This document shows positions 5,394 to 5,586 of a stretch of 5,586 bases of DNA, one piece after another (position 1 is the stretch's first letter; each line of letters begins with the position of its first letter). The stretch covers positions 1 to 5,586 of the forward strand of contig JAUXBS010000096.1 of the NCBI GenBank assembly GCA_030619245.1. The letters run 5' to 3'. Source of the stretch: Clostridia bacterium. Lineage in GTDB: Bacteria; UBA6262; WVXT01; JAUXBS01. Below the pieces are notes generated by a model. The model was not told the origin of the DNA, ran no database searches, and saw only the letters and a program-made list of their open reading frames with translations. Position numbers and translations under genes: made by a program.

Positions 5394-5422
5394 CCGCTCT
5401 TTCAAGAGAGCGGTTTTTTTTT
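5394..5422 (+). terminator. Rho-independent terminator downstream of the receiver gene
   Basis: CCGCTCT (5394-5400) pairs with AGAGCGG (5407-5413) around a six-base loop, followed at once by nine T residues (5414-5422). This is a textbook intrinsic terminator and should end the receiver transcript about 70 nt after its stop codon. It also supplies the insertion site of the adjoining intron. Confidence 0.88.
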
Positions 5423-5586
5423 GTGCGCCCAGGATGGGCGCTTACTTGTCGGTGAAAGTCCGATACGGGGGTTGATAGTACCAACCGTTAGCTTAAGACA
5501 AGGGTGTCCATCGTGAGGTGGAATCTGAAGGAAGTCGGCGGCAAAACTCCGGTCTGAGGAACACGAACTGTATAAAAGGCATATGC
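5423..5586 (+). ncRNA. Group II intron, bacterial class C (IIC), 5' part of domain I; cut by the window edge
   Basis: The segment starts GTGCGCCC, a standard group II intron 5' end, whose GCGCCC (5425-5430) pairs with GGGCGC (5436-5441). It continues with blocks typical of domain I of IIC ribozymes such as the Oceanobacillus iheyensis intron: GTGAAAGTCC (5453-5462), CCGTTAGC (5485-5492), AAGGGTGTCC (5500-5509), GTGGAATCTGAAGGAAG (5518-5534), and GGTCTGAGGAACACGAAC (5551-5568). These match by recall, in the right order and spacing. The 5' boundary falls exactly after the T-run of an intrinsic terminator, the site preference of class C introns. The remaining domains and any intron-encoded reverse transcriptase/maturase must lie beyond the right edge. 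Function is self-splicing from RNA and retrohoming into DNA; whether this copy is complete cannot be seen. Confidence 0.9.

Noticed and set aside
5423..5586. RNase P RNA or another structured housekeeping RNA
   Set aside because: The GTGCGCCC start and the ordered GGTGTCC, GGAATCTGAAGG and CTGAGGAACACGAAC blocks fit group II intron domain I, as does the position right after a terminator.

Overview
The window looks like bacterial chromosome of moderate GC content, probably from an uncultured or little-studied lineage. The mixture of protein types (archaeal-type short class II aldolase, two UPF0047/YjbQ paralogues, CNT transporter, type I dehydroquinase, probable methylmalonyl-CoA epimerase) plus a GGGGACAGAC-type dispersed repeat and a group IIC intron would suit a deep bacterial group such as Omnitrophota or a Desulfobacterota-like lineage. 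That taxonomic guess is weak inference; nothing in the sequence fixes it.

Positions 1-4677 (minus strand) hold one tightly packed run of eight genes, read from right to left: YjbQ paralogue B (4282-4677), class II aldolase (3714-4268), membrane-anchored M23 metallopeptidase with a TTG start (2820-3710), YjbQ paralogue A (2391-2807), type I 3-dehydroquinate dehydratase aroD (1654-2385), CNT-family nucleoside transporter (482-1684), a GGQ-only release-factor-like ribosome-rescue protein (78-485), and the first 19 codons of a VOC-superfamily protein, probably methylmalonyl-CoA epimerase (<1-59). Junctions range from a 31-bp overlap to an 18-bp gap, so a single transcript is likely. The genes do not form an obvious single pathway: small-molecule metabolism, nucleoside uptake, cell-wall remodelling and translation rescue are mixed.

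Positions 4678-4941 are an AT-rich divergent control region. It contains a very good sigma70-type promoter reading right (TTGCCA, 17 bp, TATAAT) with an inverted repeat lying in its spacer, a plausible promoter reading left into the eight-gene run, a 12-bp perfect palindrome and short direct repeats.

Positions 4942-5340 (plus strand) encode a stand-alone CheY-like receiver protein. Directly after its stop codon come a GGGGACAGAC repeat that forms a perfect 13-bp hairpin (5341-5385), a classical rho-independent terminator (5394-5422), and, abutting the last T of that terminator, the 5' end of a group II intron (5423 to the window edge). Insertion immediately behind a terminator stem and T-run is the hallmark of bacterial class C (group IIC) introns; its reverse-transcriptase gene, if present, lies beyond the window.
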